Positions 5,478-6,297 of a stretch of 6,297 bases of DNA are shown piece after piece. Location: assembly GCF_946187255.1 (NCBI RefSeq), contig NZ_CAMHRZ010000197.1, positions 1 through 6,297 of the forward strand, written 5' to 3'. The notes beneath the pieces were generated by a model. It ran no database searches, was not told where the DNA came from, and saw only the letters and a list, made by a program, of their open reading frames with translations. Within the stretch, counting starts at the first letter, position 1. Every line of letters starts with the position of its first letter. Source of the stretch: an uncultured Ruminococcus sp. GTDB taxonomy: Bacteria > Bacillota > Clostridia > Oscillospirales > Ruminococcaceae. The position numbers and the translations under genes were made by a program.

Positions 5478-6297
5478 TTACACCTGTTCTACAGACTCAA
5501 AAACCTTATGCCAGGCTGAGATCCTGTGCTTATTATCCATACACTCCAGAAAACGATCATAATTCGTATTCTGCTTATCATCAAAACTTATAATATTATC
5601 AAGATCGGCATCGAAAACATCATCGATGTCAAAGATCAGCATTTTACGCTCATCATGGAAGATCTGCCACATGGATGTGTCTTTCCTGATGAACACCTTA
5701 CAGCCAAGCGCCAACGCCGCATTGATATTGCCCATTGCCTGCTGACGATCATTATTAAAGACCGCGATACGGCACTGGGAGATGATCTTATAATACTCAG
5801 CCTTATCCATATATGCAGTAAGCGGGACAAATTTTGATCCCAGCAGTTCTGTGCCTTTATCGATCACCGTATTTCTATATGCGTCATCACCGTAAGACAG
5901 CGGGCATACGACCTCGATATCTTCATCTTTAAAGCGCTGAAAAGCTTCGATAACGGGGATATGCTGATTGGTCTCGGTGGCAGAATTTCCCAGTAAAATT
6001 CTGATAGGATGTTCGCTTTTCCGGTTTCCCGCCAAACTTTTGATTATCGAGATATCCTTGCCTTCATCGCACACAGGTGCCACAAAATGCTTGCCTTTCG
6101 GATGGCACAGCTTACATAATTCCGAATAGTCTTTGGGTATCAGATTTATTACTCCCGCCGCATTATTGATGATATAGCGCTTATACATGGAATGAAGACG
6201 CTTTTTGAGCGGGCGCTGCTGTTTCCTGAAATCATAAAAATCACTGCCCCAGAATTGTATGTAGGTTTTTTTCAGGTTCCCGAGCCCCCATTTGAGG
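5478..6297 (-). CDS. WecF/RffT-like glycosyltransferase (GT56 family), 5' end outside window
   Basis: The frame is open from the right edge to TAA 5480-5478, giving 272 visible residues. The ATG at 6188 is not the likely start: 36 further in-frame residues precede it and include the conserved WGSDFYDF (visible residues 16-23), matching the WGxDLY motif of TDP-Fuc4NAc:lipid II Fuc4NAc-transferases. Other family signatures are ILLGNSATETNQH (100-112), VCPLSYGDDAY (130-140), FNNDRQQAMGNI (180-191) and W210 in the SMWQ segment. E. coli WecF is about 359 residues, so roughly 80-90 N-terminal residues lie outside. The enterobacterial enzyme adds the third sugar of enterobacterial common antigen on a lipid carrier. 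Here, in an apparent Gram-positive, the donor is probably a different or related TDP-sugar. It is followed 5 bp later by the flippase gene, which fits assembly of a lipid-linked glycan before export. Confidence 0.83.
   Translation of the reverse strand, partial: LKWGLGNLKKTYIQFWGSDFYDFRKQQRPLKKRLHSMYKRYIINNAAGVINLIPKDYSELCKLCHPKGKHFVAPVCDEGKDISIIKSLAGNRKSEHPIRILLGNSATETNQHIPVIEAFQRFKDEDIEVVCPLSYGDDAYRNTVIDKGTELLGSKFVPLTAYMDKAEYYKIISQCRIAVFNNDRQQAMGNINAALALGCKVFIRKDTSMWQIFHDERKMLIFDIDDVFDADLDNIISFDDKQNTNYDRFLECMDNKHRISAWHKVFESVEQV
5481..5485 (-). promoter_or_regulatory. Ribosome binding site of the flippase gene inside the upstream gene
   Basis: AGGTG overlaps the last codons of the glycosyltransferase and ends 8 bases before the flippase ATG at 5472. 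It supports coupled translation of the two genes. Confidence 0.6.

Overview
The window looks like chromosomal DNA of a Gram-positive anaerobe of the Clostridia, possibly Ruminococcus-like. This is inferred from moderate G+C, frequent ATA isoleucine codons, strong AGGAG-type ribosome binding sites and a textbook sigma-A promoter. No rRNA or marker gene is present, so the assignment is tentative. No tRNA, rRNA, CRISPR array or insertion sequence was seen.

Layout: (1) 1-294, plus strand, is the 3' end of a CPBP-family membrane protease gene. (2) A hairpin with U-rich tails at about 346-394 sits between convergent genes and can end transcription from both sides. (3) 403-3757, minus strand, is a three-gene operon. 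In transcription order it encodes a radical SAM enzyme of spore-photoproduct-lyase-like build, an ATP-grasp-like protein and a WbqC-family protein. (4) 3758-4026 is a 269-bp intergenic region. It holds a near-consensus extended -10 promoter reading into the operon, a leader of about 185 nt with a 14-bp hairpin, a 10-bp direct repeat, and inverted repeats at the start site and upstream of the -35. (5) 4027-6297, minus strand, holds a Wzx-type polysaccharide flippase and, 5 bp upstream of it, a WecF/RffT-like (GT56) glycosyltransferase that runs off the window edge.

Reading the genes together: the glycosyltransferase and flippase look like the end of a surface-glycan cluster (lipid-linked sugar addition, then export). 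The radical SAM / ATP-grasp / WbqC unit has its own promoter and leader and ends at its own terminator, so it is probably a separately controlled module. WbqC-family genes are typical of polysaccharide loci, so it may tailor a sugar or glycan precursor. The combination of a radical SAM enzyme, an ATP-dependent ligase-type protein and a WbqC protein is the most interesting content. I do not recognise it as a named system, and no substrate or small precursor-peptide gene is visible.
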